Shown here piece after piece: positions 17,432 through 26,949 of a DNA stretch of 64,000 nucleotides (position 1 is the stretch's first letter; the number at the start of each line of letters is the position of its first letter). The notes under the pieces were generated by a model. That model was given only the letters and a program-made list of their open reading frames with translations, did not search any database and had not been told where the DNA came from. The DNA comes from Nonomuraea turcica (GTDB taxonomy: Bacteria > Actinomycetota > Actinomycetes > Streptosporangiales > Streptosporangiaceae), in assembly GCF_030718205.1 (NCBI RefSeq), contig NZ_JAUZQF010000001.1, forward strand, positions 806,001-870,000, written 5' to 3'. A program made the position numbers and the translations under genes.

Positions 17432-18309
17432 CCAGCGTCGCCAGAGCCCGCAGACGGCTCGCGTTGAGCCGTTTCTGGGCCGATTTCCGCCATCACCGCG
17501 CCGGAATGATCGGCCTGGGCGTCCTCGTCGCCGCCGTGGCGCTCGCGCTGGTCGCGCCGCTGTTCATCAGCGAGGACGTGACCAGCGTCGTCAGGGGGAC
17601 CGGTGAGAAGTGGGCGGCACCCAGCCTGGGCGAGCCGTTCGGCACCGACGAGTCCGGGCGCTCGATCCTGCTGATGGTCTGGTGGGGCTCGCGCACGTCG
17701 CTGCTGATCGGCTTCCTGGCCGCGCTGCTCAGCATCGTGATCGGCCTCGTCGTCGGAGTCGCGGCCGGTCACTTCCGCGGCTGGCTCGGCGGCACGCTCA
17801 TGCGCGTCACCGACTGGTTCCTGGTGTTGCCGTCGCTGGTCACGGCCCTGGTGCTGGCGGCCATCCTGGGCGGCAGCACGTTCACGATCATCATGGCGAT
17901 CGGGATCACGACCTGGCCCTCGACCGCCCGCCTGATCCGGGCGCAGACGCTGGCCGTCGAGGCTCGCCCGTACATCGAGCGGTCGAAGGCACTCGGCGCC
18001 GGGCACTGGCACATCACCACCCGGCACGTGCTGCCGAACGTGGCGCCGCTGCTGCTGGCCAGCACGACGCTGGAGGTGGCCAGCGCCATCGTCACCGAGT
18101 CCACGCTGGCCTTCCTCGGCGCCAGCGCGAACAAGACCTCCTGGGGGACCATGCTGCGCGGCTCGTACGACTACGGCGCGGCCACCCAGGGCGCCTGGTG
18201 GTACATCCTCATCCCCGGCCTGGCCATCCTCGGCGTCGTCATGGCGTTCACCCTGGTCGGCCGGGCACTGGAGGCTGTGTTGAACCCTCGCCTCAGGAGG
18301 GCCGCATGA
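17428..18309 (+). CDS. Peptide ABC transporter permease, DppC type
   Basis: A 293-residue second permease. [19 protein letters not shown] is the N-terminal OppC domain, [24 protein letters not shown] follows, and the EAA loop is [22 protein letters not shown]. Its ATG overlaps the previous stop by 4 bp and its own stop overlaps the ATPase start. Confidence 0.95.
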   Translation: MTSVARARRRLALSRFWADFRHHRAGMIGLGVLVAAVALALVAPLFISEDVTSVVRGTGEKWAAPSLGEPFGTDESGRSILLMVWWGSRTSLLIGFLAALLSIVIGLVVGVAAGHFRGWLGGTLMRVTDWFLVLPSLVTALVLAAILGGSTFTIIMAIGITTWPSTARLIRAQTLAVEARPYIERSKALGAGHWHITTRHVLPNVAPLLLASTTLEVASAIVTESTLAFLGASANKTSWGTMLRGSYDYGAATQGAWWYILIPGLAILGVVMAFTLVGRALEAVLNPRLRRAA

Positions 18310-19271
18310 GTTTGCTCGAACTCGACGACCTGTCGGTGACCTACCGCATCGCCTCGGGCGAGGTGCCCGCGGTGCGGGGTGTGTCGCTGACGCTCGACTC
18401 CGGAGCGGCACTCGGAGTCGCCGGCGAGTCGGGATCCGGCAAGTCGACGCTGGCCATGGCGCTGCTCCGGCTCCTGCCCCGGGACGCGCGCGTCGGCGGC
18501 CGGATCCTGCTCGACGGTGATGACGTCCTCGCCATGAAGTGGGGCCGCATGCGGGCGGTGCGCTGGGCGGAGGCCTCGATCGTGTTCCAGGGAGCCCAGC
18601 ACGGGCTCAACCCGGTGCGCAGGATCGGCGACCAGATCGCCGAGCCGCTGCTCGTGCACAACCTGGCCAAGCCGGACGCCGCTCGCAAGCGCGTCACCGA
18701 GCTGCTCGAACAGGTCGGCCTGCCGGCCTGGCGGGCCCGCAGCTACCCGCACGAGCTGTCGGGCGGGCAGCGGCAGCGCGTGATGATCGCGATGGCGCTG
18801 GCCTGCTCACCCCGGCTGATCATCGCCGACGAGCCGACCACCGCACTCGACGTGATGGTCCAGGCCCAGGTCCTCACGCTGATCAAGGACCTGGTGGCCC
18901 AGCACGACATCTCGCTGCTCATGATCTCGCACGACCTGTCGGTGCTCGCCGACGTGTGCGACCAGCTCGCGGTCATGTACGCGGGCCGCGTCGTCGAACA
19001 CGGCCCCTCGCACGAGGTCTTCCACGACGCCAAGCACCCCTACAGCCGGGCCCTCGCCGCGGCGTTCCCGACGGTGGGGGACCCGGCGTCGCGGCTGGCG
19101 CCCAAGGGGCTCGGCGGCGACCCGCCCGACCCGATGCAGCTGCCGACCGGCTGCTCGTTCCACCCGCGCTGCCCGGTCGCGCTGGAGGAGTGCGCGACCA
19201 TGGACGTGGAGCTCTGGGCGGCCGGCAAGGGCCGTACCGCGGCCTGCGTGCACGTACAGGAGGCCTCATGA
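18306..19271 (+). CDS. Peptide ABC transporter ATP-binding protein, DppD type
   Basis: A 321-residue ATPase with Walker [11 protein letters not shown]-loop region [12 protein letters not shown], signature LSGGQRQR, Walker [13 protein letters not shown] and the C-terminal oligopeptide-transporter extension with [15 protein letters not shown]. The cysteines of that extension are the kind that bind an Fe-S cluster in some DppD proteins. It is translationally coupled to its neighbours. Confidence 0.95.
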   Translation: MSLLELDDLSVTYRIASGEVPAVRGVSLTLDSGAALGVAGESGSGKSTLAMALLRLLPRDARVGGRILLDGDDVLAMKWGRMRAVRWAEASIVFQGAQHGLNPVRRIGDQIAEPLLVHNLAKPDAARKRVTELLEQVGLPAWRARSYPHELSGGQRQRVMIAMALACSPRLIIADEPTTALDVMVQAQVLTLIKDLVAQHDISLLMISHDLSVLADVCDQLAVMYAGRVVEHGPSHEVFHDAKHPYSRALAAAFPTVGDPASRLAPKGLGGDPPDPMQLPTGCSFHPRCPVALEECATMDVELWAAGKGRTAACVHVQEAS

Positions 19272-20275
19272 CAGAGACGCAGACCGCCGCCGAGGCGGTC
19301 TCGACGACGCGGCCGACCTTGCTGGAAGCCCGTGACCTGCACGTCGATTTCGCCTCCCGCGGCCGCCGCGCCCGCGCCGTGGACGGCGTGAACCTCGCGA
19401 TCGGCGAGGGCGAGATCGTGGCGCTGGTCGGCGAGTCCGGCTGCGGCAAGACCACGCTGGCGCGCACCTTGCTCGGCCTCGAACGCCCCACCTCCGGCGA
19501 GGTCCGCTACGGCGGCGCCGCGCTGGACTACTCCTCCAAGGCGCTCAAGGCCTACCGCCGGCAGGTGCAACTCGTCCTGCAGGACCCGACGGGCTCGCTC
19601 AACCCCCGTCACACGGTGTACGAGGCCGTCGCCGAGGGCCCGCGCATCCACGGCCTGCCGGACGAGCGGGAGGTCGTGGCCACGGCCCTGTCCAGGGCGG
19701 GGCTGCGGCCGCCCGACCGGTTCTTCCTGCGCTACCCGCACGAGCTGTCCGGCGGGCAGCGGCAGCGCGTGGTGATCGCGGGCGCCCTGGCGCTGAACCC
19801 GAAGGTGCTGGTGGCCGACGAGCCGGTGGCCTCGCTCGACGCCTCCGTGCGTGGCGAGATCCTGGCCCTGCTGCTCAAGCTGCGGGAGGAGCTGGGGTTG
19901 TCGGCGCTGGTCGTCACCCACGACCTGGGGCTGGCCTGGAACATCGCGGACCGGGTGGCCGTGATGTATCTGGGCAGGATCGTCGAATCCGGGCCTGTCG
20001 AGCAGGTGCTGACCGCGCCGCGGCATCCGTACACGCAGGCGCTGATGTCGGTGTTGCCCGAGTCTCCCGAGCGGGTGGTGCTGACCGGCGAGCCGCCGGA
20101 CCCGACGCGGATTCCTGGCGGGTGCCGCTTCCACGCCCGTTGCCAGGTGCTCGCCTCCGGGCGGGCGGCCGAGGCCGGGGTGGACGCCAAGTGCCGGGCG
20201 GAGCCGCTCGCCATCCTGCCCGCGGTGTCCGAGGCGCAGGCGGCCTGCTACTACGCGGACGCTGTCGTTCAGTAG
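19268..20275 (+). CDS. Peptide ABC transporter ATP-binding protein, DppF type
   Basis: A 335-residue second ATPase with Walker A GESGCGKTT, signature LSGGQRQR, Walker B VLVADEPVASLDASV and the C-terminal extension GCRFHARCQVL. It forms the heterodimeric motor with the preceding ATPase. It is the last gene of the operon; the final 7 bp overlap the 3' end of the convergent deaminase gene. Confidence 0.95.
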   Translation: MTETQTAAEAVSTTRPTLLEARDLHVDFASRGRRARAVDGVNLAIGEGEIVALVGESGCGKTTLARTLLGLERPTSGEVRYGGAALDYSSKALKAYRRQVQLVLQDPTGSLNPRHTVYEAVAEGPRIHGLPDEREVVATALSRAGLRPPDRFFLRYPHELSGGQRQRVVIAGALALNPKVLVADEPVASLDASVRGEILALLLKLREELGLSALVVTHDLGLAWNIADRVAVMYLGRIVESGPVEQVLTAPRHPYTQALMSVLPESPERVVLTGEPPDPTRIPGGCRFHARCQVLASGRAAEAGVDAKCRAEPLAILPAVSEAQAACYYADAVVQ

Positions 20276-20835
20276 GGGTGATGGTCGGGCTTGTTCGCCC
20301 AGGTCGCGTACGCTTGGGCGCCGAGCTCGGGATGGATTTGATCCAGCTCGATCTTTCGCTGGTCGTAGGGTTTCGTGAAGTCTTCGTACTGGAAGGCGTC
20401 GTCGAAGCCGATCTTCCGGGTCGCCTCCAGGTCCGCGCTGAAGTGCACGGCGTCGATCCTTGACCAGTAAATGGCGCTCATGCACATGGGGCAGGGATAG
20501 CCGCTCGTGTAGAGGGAACAGCCCATGAGCATCCTGGCCCGCTCGGGCAGCGGGTCGGGCGACCCAGCGGGGCGTGGCACGAGCTCGAGCGTCGACTCGT
20601 TCTGGTGTTCCTCCGGGACGGAGGGCGCCTGCGGATTCAGGACCTGAATGGCCTTGCGGATCGCCTCGACTTCGCCGTGCGCGGTCGGATCGCCGGTGAG
20701 GAGGACACGATTCTGGCCGCGGGCCACAATTTCTCCGTCCTTGACGATGACCGCGCCGAACGGGCCGCCCCATCCATGAGTCACTGACTCGGTGGCGAGC
20801 CGTACGGCTTCGGCCATGAAATCCTTGGGTGTCAT
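20269..20835 (-). CDS. Nucleoside/guanine deaminase-like enzyme
   Basis: A 188-residue CMP/dCMP-type zinc deaminase. PTAHGEVEAI carries the His ligand and catalytic Glu (HGE in place of HAE), and GYPCPMCMSAIYW supplies the two Cys ligands. With GPFGAVIVKDGEIVA it is closest to guanine deaminases of the cytidine-deaminase fold. ATG 20835 was chosen; the upstream in-frame part lacks features. Confidence 0.88.
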   Translation of the reverse strand: MTPKDFMAEAVRLATESVTHGWGGPFGAVIVKDGEIVARGQNRVLLTGDPTAHGEVEAIRKAIQVLNPQAPSVPEEHQNESTLELVPRPAGSPDPLPERARMLMGCSLYTSGYPCPMCMSAIYWSRIDAVHFSADLEATRKIGFDDAFQYEDFTKPYDQRKIELDQIHPELGAQAYATWANKPDHHPY

Positions 20836-20932
20836 TTGATGACCTCCGGCAGGTAAAATACAACTGAAATTTCGACCCTGATCAACGTTATGGTGGATTC
20901 GTTGCCGCATTTCTTCCCTGGGTGCCCTGGAC

Positions 20933-20938
20933 TACACT
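20933..20938 (+). promoter_or_regulatory. -10 box of the ABM-membrane protein, leaderless
   Basis: TACACT lies 7 nt before GTG 20946 and there is no ribosome site in between. Confidence 0.4.
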
Positions 20939-20945
20939 TGCCCAG

Positions 20946-21914
20946 GTGAAGCCTTATGCGCACCGCGGACCCGGAGGCGGCGTCGCCGCTGTGGTGATCT
21001 CCTCTAAAGTCCGCGAAGGCCGCGAGGTGGACTATCGGCGCTGGCAGCAGAAGATAAATGACACCATGCGCTCGTTTCCTGGTTTTCAGGGCTCGGACGT
21101 TTATCCGCCTATTCCTGGCGAGCAGGATGTCTGGGTGGTCGTGTTCCGCTTCTCGAGCACCACCGAATTGACCGGGTGGCTGGATTCGGAAACGCGAAGA
21201 AGACTGCTCGAGGACGTTCGCCCGCTGCTGGAGAAGCCCTCGGAACTGGAGATCCTGGCAGGGGAGCCGCCGACGAGGGAGGCGGTCACGGCAGTGATCT
21301 CCCACAACGTGCAACCGGGGCGTGAGCGTGATTTCCAGCGCTGGCAGGACAAGGTGCGCAAGGCGCAGGAGAAGTTCCCCGGATTCCTGGGGTTCGAAGC
21401 GTTCGAACCCGTGCCGGGTGTCCAGGAGCACTGGGTCGTCATGTTCCGCTACGACACCCGGGAGCACCTCGACGACTGGCTCGAGTCCGGCACCCGCAGG
21501 AAACTCCTGGACGAGGGGCGCCACTACTTCGCCGACTTCGACGTGCGTACGGTCAAGTCGGCGTTCAGCGGCTGGTTCCGGTTCAACGGCGAGACGGCGC
21601 GAGAGCCCCCGCCCAACTGGAAGCAGGCCATGTCCGTGCTGCTGGGCCTCTATCCCACGGTGATGATCCTGAATTTGACGGTGGGCCGCGCGTTCGAGGC
21701 GGTGCGCCTGCCCGGATACCTCGCCATGTTCATCAGCAACGGCTTGAGCGTCTCCATCCTCACGTGGCTGATGATGCCGCTCGTCAACAGAGCCTTCACG
21801 TCCTGGCTGTCGCCCAGCGGGGGCGGCTCGCCCTTCACGAACATCGCGGGCGCGTTGGTGATGGTGGCGTGCATGGCGCTGTGCATCGCCGTCTTCGGCC
21901 TGATCACGAGTTAG
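20946..21914 (+). CDS. Tandem antibiotic-biosynthesis-monooxygenase-like domains fused to membrane helices
   Basis: About 322 residues. Two ABM-like ferredoxin-fold repeats are visible, each with a strand/helix unit: VAAVVISSKVREGREVDYRRW...FPGFQGSDVYPP and VTAVISHNVQPGRERDFQRW...FPGFLGFEAFEP. Three hydrophobic helices follow. The ABM domain may be catalytic or may only dimerise; the pairing with a membrane tail suggests a membrane-tethered quinol or lipid reaction, which is inference. The start could also be GTG 20922. Confidence 0.8.
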   Translation: MKPYAHRGPGGGVAAVVISSKVREGREVDYRRWQQKINDTMRSFPGFQGSDVYPPIPGEQDVWVVVFRFSSTTELTGWLDSETRRRLLEDVRPLLEKPSELEILAGEPPTREAVTAVISHNVQPGRERDFQRWQDKVRKAQEKFPGFLGFEAFEPVPGVQEHWVVMFRYDTREHLDDWLESGTRRKLLDEGRHYFADFDVRTVKSAFSGWFRFNGETAREPPPNWKQAMSVLLGLYPTVMILNLTVGRAFEAVRLPGYLAMFISNGLSVSILTWLMMPLVNRAFTSWLSPSGGGSPFTNIAGALVMVACMALCIAVFGLITS

Positions 21915-21918
21915 ACGG

Positions 21919-22566
21919 TCAGCTCAGGTCGGCGTCATGGACCAGGATGGCCGCTTGGACCCGGTTGGCCAGGCCCAGCTTGGCCAGCACGCGGCTGACG
22001 TGCGCCTTCACGGTGGCCTCCGTCAGGTGCAGCTCGCGGCCGATCTCGGCGTTGGACAGGCCTCGGGCCAGCGCCCTGATCACGTCCTCCTCGCGGCCTG
22101 TGAGCGTGGCCAGGTGTTTGCGGGCGGTCTCGGCGCGGGAGGGCGCGCGGTCCGCGTACGAGGCGATCAGGCGTTTGGTGACCGAAGGGGAGAGCATGGC
22201 CTGGCCGTCCGCGACCGTGCGGACGGCGGCGGCCAGCTCCCTGGGCGGGGTGTCCTTGAGCAGGAACCCGACCGCGCCCAGGCGGAGCGCCTCGTGCACG
22301 TACTCGTCCAGGTCGAACGTCGTCAGCATCACCAGCTTGGGCGCGCCGGGGCGGGACAGTAGTCGCGCGGCGGCGGTCAGGCCGTCCATGCCCGGCATGC
22401 GCACGTCCATCAGCACGACCTCGGGCCTTAGCCGGTCCGCCGCCGACACCGCTTCCGCCCCGTCGCGGGCCTCGCCGATGACCGCGATATCGCCGGCCGC
22501 CTCCAGGATCAGCCGCAGCCCCGACCGTACGAGCTCCTCGTCGTCGACCACGAGCACCCTGATCAT
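21919..22566 (-). CDS. NarL-family response regulator
   Basis: A 215-residue receiver plus LuxR HTH protein. VLVVDDEELVRSGL begins the receiver, DVRMPGMDGL holds the phosphoacceptor Asp, and LTGREEDVIRALARGLSNAEIGRELHLTEATVKAHVSRVLAKL is the DNA-binding domain. It overlaps the kinase stop by 4 bp and is its cognate partner. Confidence 0.95.
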   Translation of the reverse strand: MIRVLVVDDEELVRSGLRLILEAAGDIAVIGEARDGAEAVSAADRLRPEVVLMDVRMPGMDGLTAAARLLSRPGAPKLVMLTTFDLDEYVHEALRLGAVGFLLKDTPPRELAAAVRTVADGQAMLSPSVTKRLIASYADRAPSRAETARKHLATLTGREEDVIRALARGLSNAEIGRELHLTEATVKAHVSRVLAKLGLANRVQAAILVHDADLS

Positions 22567-23690
22567 GCCGGCCGCCGGTCGCCGGTCACGGGGAGCGCCG
22601 CCCCGCTCGCCGGGATCCTCGCGCTGACCAGGAAGCCGCCGCCGTCCTGGGCGCTGGTGCGCAACGTGCCGCCGAGCAGCTCGACCCGCTCGCGCAGCCC
22701 CACGAGCCCCCAGCCCGCGCCTGGAAGCTCCTGGCGCGGCGACTGCGACGCCTGGTTGCGCACCTCCACCTCCAGCTCGCCGGCGCCGTAGTGGATGCGC
22801 ACGTCCGTGCGAGCGTCCCCGGCGTGCTTGTGCACGTTGGTGAGTGCCTCCTGGACCACCCGGTACGCGGTCCGCTCCACCGTCGGCTCCATGGCCCGCT
22901 CCTCGCCCTCGTCGTGCCTGGTCACCACGATGCCGAGCGCCCTGGACTGGTCGAGCAGCCGGTCGAGGTCCGCGAGCGTGGGCGGCGGCTCGGTGTCCGT
23001 CGCGGACGAGCGCAGCACGCCGAGCACGTCACGCAGGTTGGCCAGCGCCTCCCGCCCGATCCCACCGATCATGGCGGCCGTCCGCACGGTCTCCTCGTCG
23101 GCCGCCCGCACCTCCAGGGCACCGGCGTGCAGCACGATCAACGAGACCCGGTGCGCGACGACGTCGTGCATTTCCCTGGCGATCCTGGCCCGCTCCTGTG
23201 CCCTGGCCTGTTCGGCCCGCATGACCTGCTCGCGTTCCGCGCGCCGCTGGACCTCGACGCGGGCGCGTACCCAGAGGCCGAGCGCGAACGGCAGCCCGAT
23301 CACGGCCAGCGCCATGAACAGCGCGTTGCCCAAGCCCGCGGTCAGGACCTCCTGCAGACCGTCCTGCCACTCGCCGACCAGCGCGGAGATCCCGCACACC
23401 ACGAGACAGCCGCCGAGGTAGGCGGCGATGTGGCGCCTCCCGCTCAACGAGCGGCCGGCGTAGTAGGAGGCGACCAGCAGCGGCGGCCACATCACCAGCC
23501 ACGCGTACGTGACGGCGCCCACGGCGGCCAGCGGCCACCAGGACCGCCGCGCCCACCAGGCGGCCAGCCCCGCCACCGTGGCCACGGCCACCAGCACCGG
23601 AAGGGGGAGACTCGACGGCACCCCGGCCTGCCCGTGCAGGACGGGCAGCGAGAGAGCGAACACACCCGCGCCGAGAAGAACGAACCGCAT
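22563..23690 (-). CDS. NarL-type sensor histidine kinase
   Basis: A 375-residue membrane kinase with an N-terminal hydrophobic region of several helices, then a HisKA_3 dimerisation domain (ARIAREMHDVVAHRVSLIVLHAG, phosphoacceptor His in MHDVVAH) and a HATPase ending GWGLVGLRERVELLGGTL. It is the first gene of the two-component operon. TACGCT lies 6 nt before the ATG, predicting a leaderless mRNA. The signal is unknown. Confidence 0.94.
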   Translation of the reverse strand: MRFVLLGAGVFALSLPVLHGQAGVPSSLPLPVLVAVATVAGLAAWWARRSWWPLAAVGAVTYAWLVMWPPLLVASYYAGRSLSGRRHIAAYLGGCLVVCGISALVGEWQDGLQEVLTAGLGNALFMALAVIGLPFALGLWVRARVEVQRRAEREQVMRAEQARAQERARIAREMHDVVAHRVSLIVLHAGALEVRAADEETVRTAAMIGGIGREALANLRDVLGVLRSSATDTEPPPTLADLDRLLDQSRALGIVVTRHDEGEERAMEPTVERTAYRVVQEALTNVHKHAGDARTDVRIHYGAGELEVEVRNQASQSPRQELPGAGWGLVGLRERVELLGGTLRTSAQDGGGFLVSARIPASGAALPVTGDRRPA

Positions 23691-23696
23691 GGGCCC

Positions 23697-23702
23697 AGCG
23701 TA
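23697..23702 (-). promoter_or_regulatory. -10 box of the two-component operon, leaderless
   Basis: TACGCT on the minus strand, 6 nt before the kinase ATG. Confidence 0.45.
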
Positions 23703-23799
23703 TGGGTCCGACCGGAAAGGGCTTTACGACGAAAGTAGTAAGAGCCGATCGACGATCGGAGCGGACGGCCGGGCCCTTTTCGCCGCGATCGTGGCACCC

Positions 23800-24867
23800 A
23801 TGATCGCTCTGTCTTTGATCGTTCTTGCCGCGCACACGACCCTGCCGGCCGACCTCGCCCTGCCGGAGCCGACCGGCCCGAAGCCCGTCGGCACGACGAG
23901 CCTGCACCTGATCGACTCCAGCCGCCCTGACCCGTGGAACCCGAACGCCGGCGAACGCGAGCTCCTGGTCACGCTCTGGTATCCCGCCCGCAAGGCCGCC
24001 GGGGAACGGGCGCCCTACGTCACCCCGCAGGAGTCGGCCGCCATACTCAAGCCCTACGAGAACGTGCCCGCGGACGCCCTCACCCAGGTCGAGACGCATG
24101 CCAGACGCGAGGCCCCCATACGCCGAGGCCGCCTGCCGCTCGTCGTCATGTCGCCCGGGTTCAGCTTCCCGCGGGCGAGCCTCACCTCGCTGGGCGAGGA
24201 CCTCGCCAGCAGGGGATACCTGGTCGCGGCCGTGGAGCACACGTACGAGTCGGTGGCCACCACGTTCCCCGACGGGCGGACCACCACCTGCCTGGCGTGC
24301 GTGAAGGGCCAGGACGGCGCGAAGGTCGCCGCCAGCCGGGTGGTGGACGTGCGCTTCGTGCTGGACGAGCTGGCCAAGGGCCGCTGGGGCAAGGCGATCG
24401 ACCGGTCGAGGATCGCCATGGTGGGCCACTCGATGGGCGGCAACAGCGCGGCCCACGCCATGGCGGCCGACCCGCGGATCAAGGCAGGCGCCAACCTGGA
24501 CGGCTCCTTCCAGCCGATCGTCGAACGACTGGACCGCCCGTTCCTGCTCATCGGGGCCCCGCCGCAGCGCACGCCGGACGGGAGCGATCAGTCGTGGAAG
24601 AAGTCCTGGGCCGGCATGACCGGGCCGAAGCGCTGGATCACGGTGGCGGGGACCGACCACTCCGCCTTCGTCGACTACGCCGTGCTCAGACCGCCGCTCG
24701 GCATCCCCGCCCAGGAGCTCGACGGCACGCGGGCGTTGCGCATCACCCGCGCCCATCTCGCCGCCTTCCTCGACCGGCACCTACGCGGTAAGAACACGCC
24801 GGTCGAGGCCTATCCCGAGGTCACCGATCACACGCGGAACGCGTCGGCGTTCTCCGCGGCCCACTGA
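23800..24867 (+). CDS. Alpha/beta hydrolase, platelet-activating-factor-acetylhydrolase-like
   Basis: About 355 residues. It has a hydrophobic N-terminus (MIALSLIVLAAH, probable membrane anchor or signal), LVVMSPGFSFPRAS, the nucleophile elbow MVGHSMGGNSAAH, an NLDGSF segment and a late TDHSAFVDY that supplies His. This pattern matches PAF-acetylhydrolase II-like esterases. The start is uncertain: GTG 23791 and ATG 23689 are alternatives without clear ribosome sites. Its end overlaps the NmrA-like gene by 40 bp. Confidence 0.85.
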   Translation: MIALSLIVLAAHTTLPADLALPEPTGPKPVGTTSLHLIDSSRPDPWNPNAGERELLVTLWYPARKAAGERAPYVTPQESAAILKPYENVPADALTQVETHARREAPIRRGRLPLVVMSPGFSFPRASLTSLGEDLASRGYLVAAVEHTYESVATTFPDGRTTTCLACVKGQDGAKVAASRVVDVRFVLDELAKGRWGKAIDRSRIAMVGHSMGGNSAAHAMAADPRIKAGANLDGSFQPIVERLDRPFLLIGAPPQRTPDGSDQSWKKSWAGMTGPKRWITVAGTDHSAFVDYAVLRPPLGIPAQELDGTRALRITRAHLAAFLDRHLRGKNTPVEAYPEVTDHTRNASAFSAAH

Positions 24868-25652
24868 GCGAAGCCGCGCGCGTCCCGGCCGGTGACCTCT
24901 CGCACGGTCGGGACCACGGTGTAGCCGACCTCCGGCGTGTTGCCGAGCGCGTTGACGAGGAACTCGATGGTCTCCTCGCCCATGCCGTCGCCACGCCACT
25001 TGGCCCGCGCCTCGTCCACGGTCAGCTCCACAAACCGCACGTCTCTGCCGATCGCCGCGCCCAGGATCGCGATCTTCTCCCTGAGCGTGATCGCCTCGGG
25101 GCCGGTCAGCGTGTACGTCTTGCCGTCGTGTCCCCCCTCGACCAGCACCGTCGCGGCCACGGCGGCGATGTCGCGCTCGTGCACCAGCGCGCTCAGCCGG
25201 TCGCCGAACGGCTCCTTGATGACGCCTTCCGTCCTGATCGTGTGCGCCCACCAGCGCAGCGTGTTGGACATGAACTCGACGGGGTGCAGCAACGTCCACT
25301 CGATGTCGGTCGTGGCCAGCGCCTGCTCCAGCTCGCCGTCCGCGCGCCCGCCGAGCACCGTGACCCGCCGCACGCCTGCCGCGGCGACCAGTTTCACCAA
25401 ACCGGCGCCATCCGGCAGCGGCTGGTAGTCGTCACCCGCGAAGTTGATGAAGTGCACGCCCTCGACCCCGTCGAAGACGCCGGCCAGCGTGTCGAGCCTG
25501 GCCAGGTCGCCCGCGACCACCTCGACGCCCTCGGGCAGGTCTGCCTTGGCGGGATTCCTGGTCAGGGCCCGCACCTGCTGCCCGGCCGCGAGGAGCTCCT
25601 CGACGACGAGACGGCCGACGGTCCCGGTGGCTCCGGTGACGAGGAAAGTCAT
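24828..25652 (-). CDS. NmrA-like NAD(P)-binding protein
   Basis: About 274 residues, starting TFLVTGATGTVGRLVVEELL (Rossmann GxxGxxG) and continuing with HFINFAGDDYQPL, VLGGRAD and LHPVEFMSN. It is a second NmrA/TMR-like family member in the window, likely an NADPH-dependent quinone or azo reductase or a redox sensor. Convergent with the preceding hydrolase. It lies downstream of the FAD monooxygenase on the same strand (61-bp gap), so the two may be co-transcribed. Confidence 0.88.
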   Translation of the reverse strand: MTFLVTGATGTVGRLVVEELLAAGQQVRALTRNPAKADLPEGVEVVAGDLARLDTLAGVFDGVEGVHFINFAGDDYQPLPDGAGLVKLVAAAGVRRVTVLGGRADGELEQALATTDIEWTLLHPVEFMSNTLRWWAHTIRTEGVIKEPFGDRLSALVHERDIAAVAATVLVEGGHDGKTYTLTGPEAITLREKIAILGAAIGRDVRFVELTVDEARAKWRGDGMGEETIEFLVNALGNTPEVGYTVVPTVREVTGRDARGFAQWAAENADAFRV

Positions 25653-25713
25653 GGCGAACCTCTTTCTGTTCGGAACGGAACGTTCTGCTCTCACTATAGC
25701 AGAACGGAACGCT

Positions 25714-26889
25714 TCATTCCATATATGTCTTGAGCGAGATGGCGTTCGCGGCCCGGTGGATCGGCCCCGCGATCCGCTCGACCATGCGGTCGCGTCCCGG
25801 CAGGTGGGGCAGCAGCTTGATCATCTTGATCTGGATCCAGAGGGCCAGCCGGGACGGGATCACCATGCCCTTGAGGTTGGCCTCGGCGAGCGCCTGGTTG
25901 GCCGCGACGAAGCCGCGCAGTTCCCGCTCGTAGCCGTCCGCGCCGCCGCCGGAGGCCAGCTCGCCGGCCAGCACGTACGCCCCCACGATCGCCAGGCTCG
26001 TGCCCTGCCCCGAGGCCGGCGAGGCGCAGTACGCCGCGTCGCCCACGAGCATGACTCGGCCCTTCGACCAGCGGTCCATGTGGATCTGGCCGACCGAGTC
26101 GAAGTAGAAGTCCTTGGCGTCCCGCACGGCCTCGAGCAGCCCGGGAACCTCCCAGCCGGTCCCCTCCATGGCTCGCGCCAGCAGCTCCTTCTGCTCGGTC
26201 ACGCTCCTGTGGTCGTAGGTCAGCGGTGGCGACGACCAAATGAATAACGCTTTGGCGCCCGTGTCCTGGCGGGTGCTGTAGACGTTCGCGGTCCGGCCCG
26301 GCGCCGCGTGCACGGCCTCCTCGCGGTCCAGCCCCAGTGTGTTGGGCACCGTGCAGATCGAGATGTAGTGGCCGAGGTGGCGGGCGAAGCGCTCCTCCTC
26401 GCCGAAGGCCAGTCTCCTGACGTTGGAATGGGCGCCGTCCGCCCCGATGACCAGGTCGAACGCGCGCGGCTGCGAGCGCTCGAAGGTCACCGTGCCGTCG
26501 TTGGCGATGCCGGTGATCGAGTCGTCGAAGATGTACTCCACCTTGTCGCGCGTCAGCTCGTACAGCAGCTCGTTGAGGTCGCCGCGCATGATCTCGACGT
26601 CATCGCCCGTGCGGCCGCCGAACAGGGCGGCGTCCATGGTCGCGACCGGCCTGCCCTTGGCGTCGTAGTGGGTGGCGACCCGCATGTCCGTGCTCCTGGC
26701 GCGGACCGCTTCCATGAGCCCCATGCGCTCGATCACCTGGAGCGCCGCGCCCCGGATGTCGATCTTGTAGCCGCCCTCGCGAATGGCGGGCGCCCGCTCC
26801 ACCACGGTGACGGTGAAGCCGTGCCTGCGCAGCCAGTAGGCCGTCGTCGTGCCGGCGATGCTGGCGCCGGAAATCAGGATGTTCGTCAT
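25714..26889 (-). CDS. FAD-dependent monooxygenase, PHBH/UbiH type
   Basis: A 391-residue flavoprotein hydroxylase. NILISGASIAGTTTAYWLRRHG is the dinucleotide motif, DLVIGADGAHSNVRRL the DG motif, and VMLVGDAAYCASPASGQGTSLAI the GD motif that binds FAD. Such enzymes hydroxylate aromatics or inactivate antibiotics such as tetracycline or rifampicin. TACCGT lies 7 nt before the ATG. It is divergent from a TetR gene with operator repeats between, so it is probably substrate-inducible. Confidence 0.92.
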   Translation of the reverse strand: MTNILISGASIAGTTTAYWLRRHGFTVTVVERAPAIREGGYKIDIRGAALQVIERMGLMEAVRARSTDMRVATHYDAKGRPVATMDAALFGGRTGDDVEIMRGDLNELLYELTRDKVEYIFDDSITGIANDGTVTFERSQPRAFDLVIGADGAHSNVRRLAFGEEERFARHLGHYISICTVPNTLGLDREEAVHAAPGRTANVYSTRQDTGAKALFIWSSPPLTYDHRSVTEQKELLARAMEGTGWEVPGLLEAVRDAKDFYFDSVGQIHMDRWSKGRVMLVGDAAYCASPASGQGTSLAIVGAYVLAGELASGGGADGYERELRGFVAANQALAEANLKGMVIPSRLALWIQIKMIKLLPHLPGRDRMVERIAGPIHRAANAISLKTYME

Positions 26890-26896
26890 GCCGATG

Positions 26897-26943
26897 ACGG
26901 TACATCTGTCTCAGACGCCTGTCTAGGACGATTGTGCTATTCT
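26897..26943. promoter_or_regulatory. Divergent leaderless promoters with TetR-type operator repeats
   Basis: The monooxygenase -10 (minus strand TACCGT, 26897-26902) and the tetR -10 (TATTCT, 26938-26943) flank two repeats, GTCTCAGAC (26908-26916) and GTCTAGGAC (26921-26929), 13 bp apart. One repressor could cover both promoters. Confidence 0.55.
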
Positions 26944-26949
26944 CTGGGC

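Noticed and set aside
26308..26949. Upstream extension of the TetR frame
   Set aside because: It is antisense to the FAD monooxygenase. The TetR domain and a -10 box place the start at 26950.
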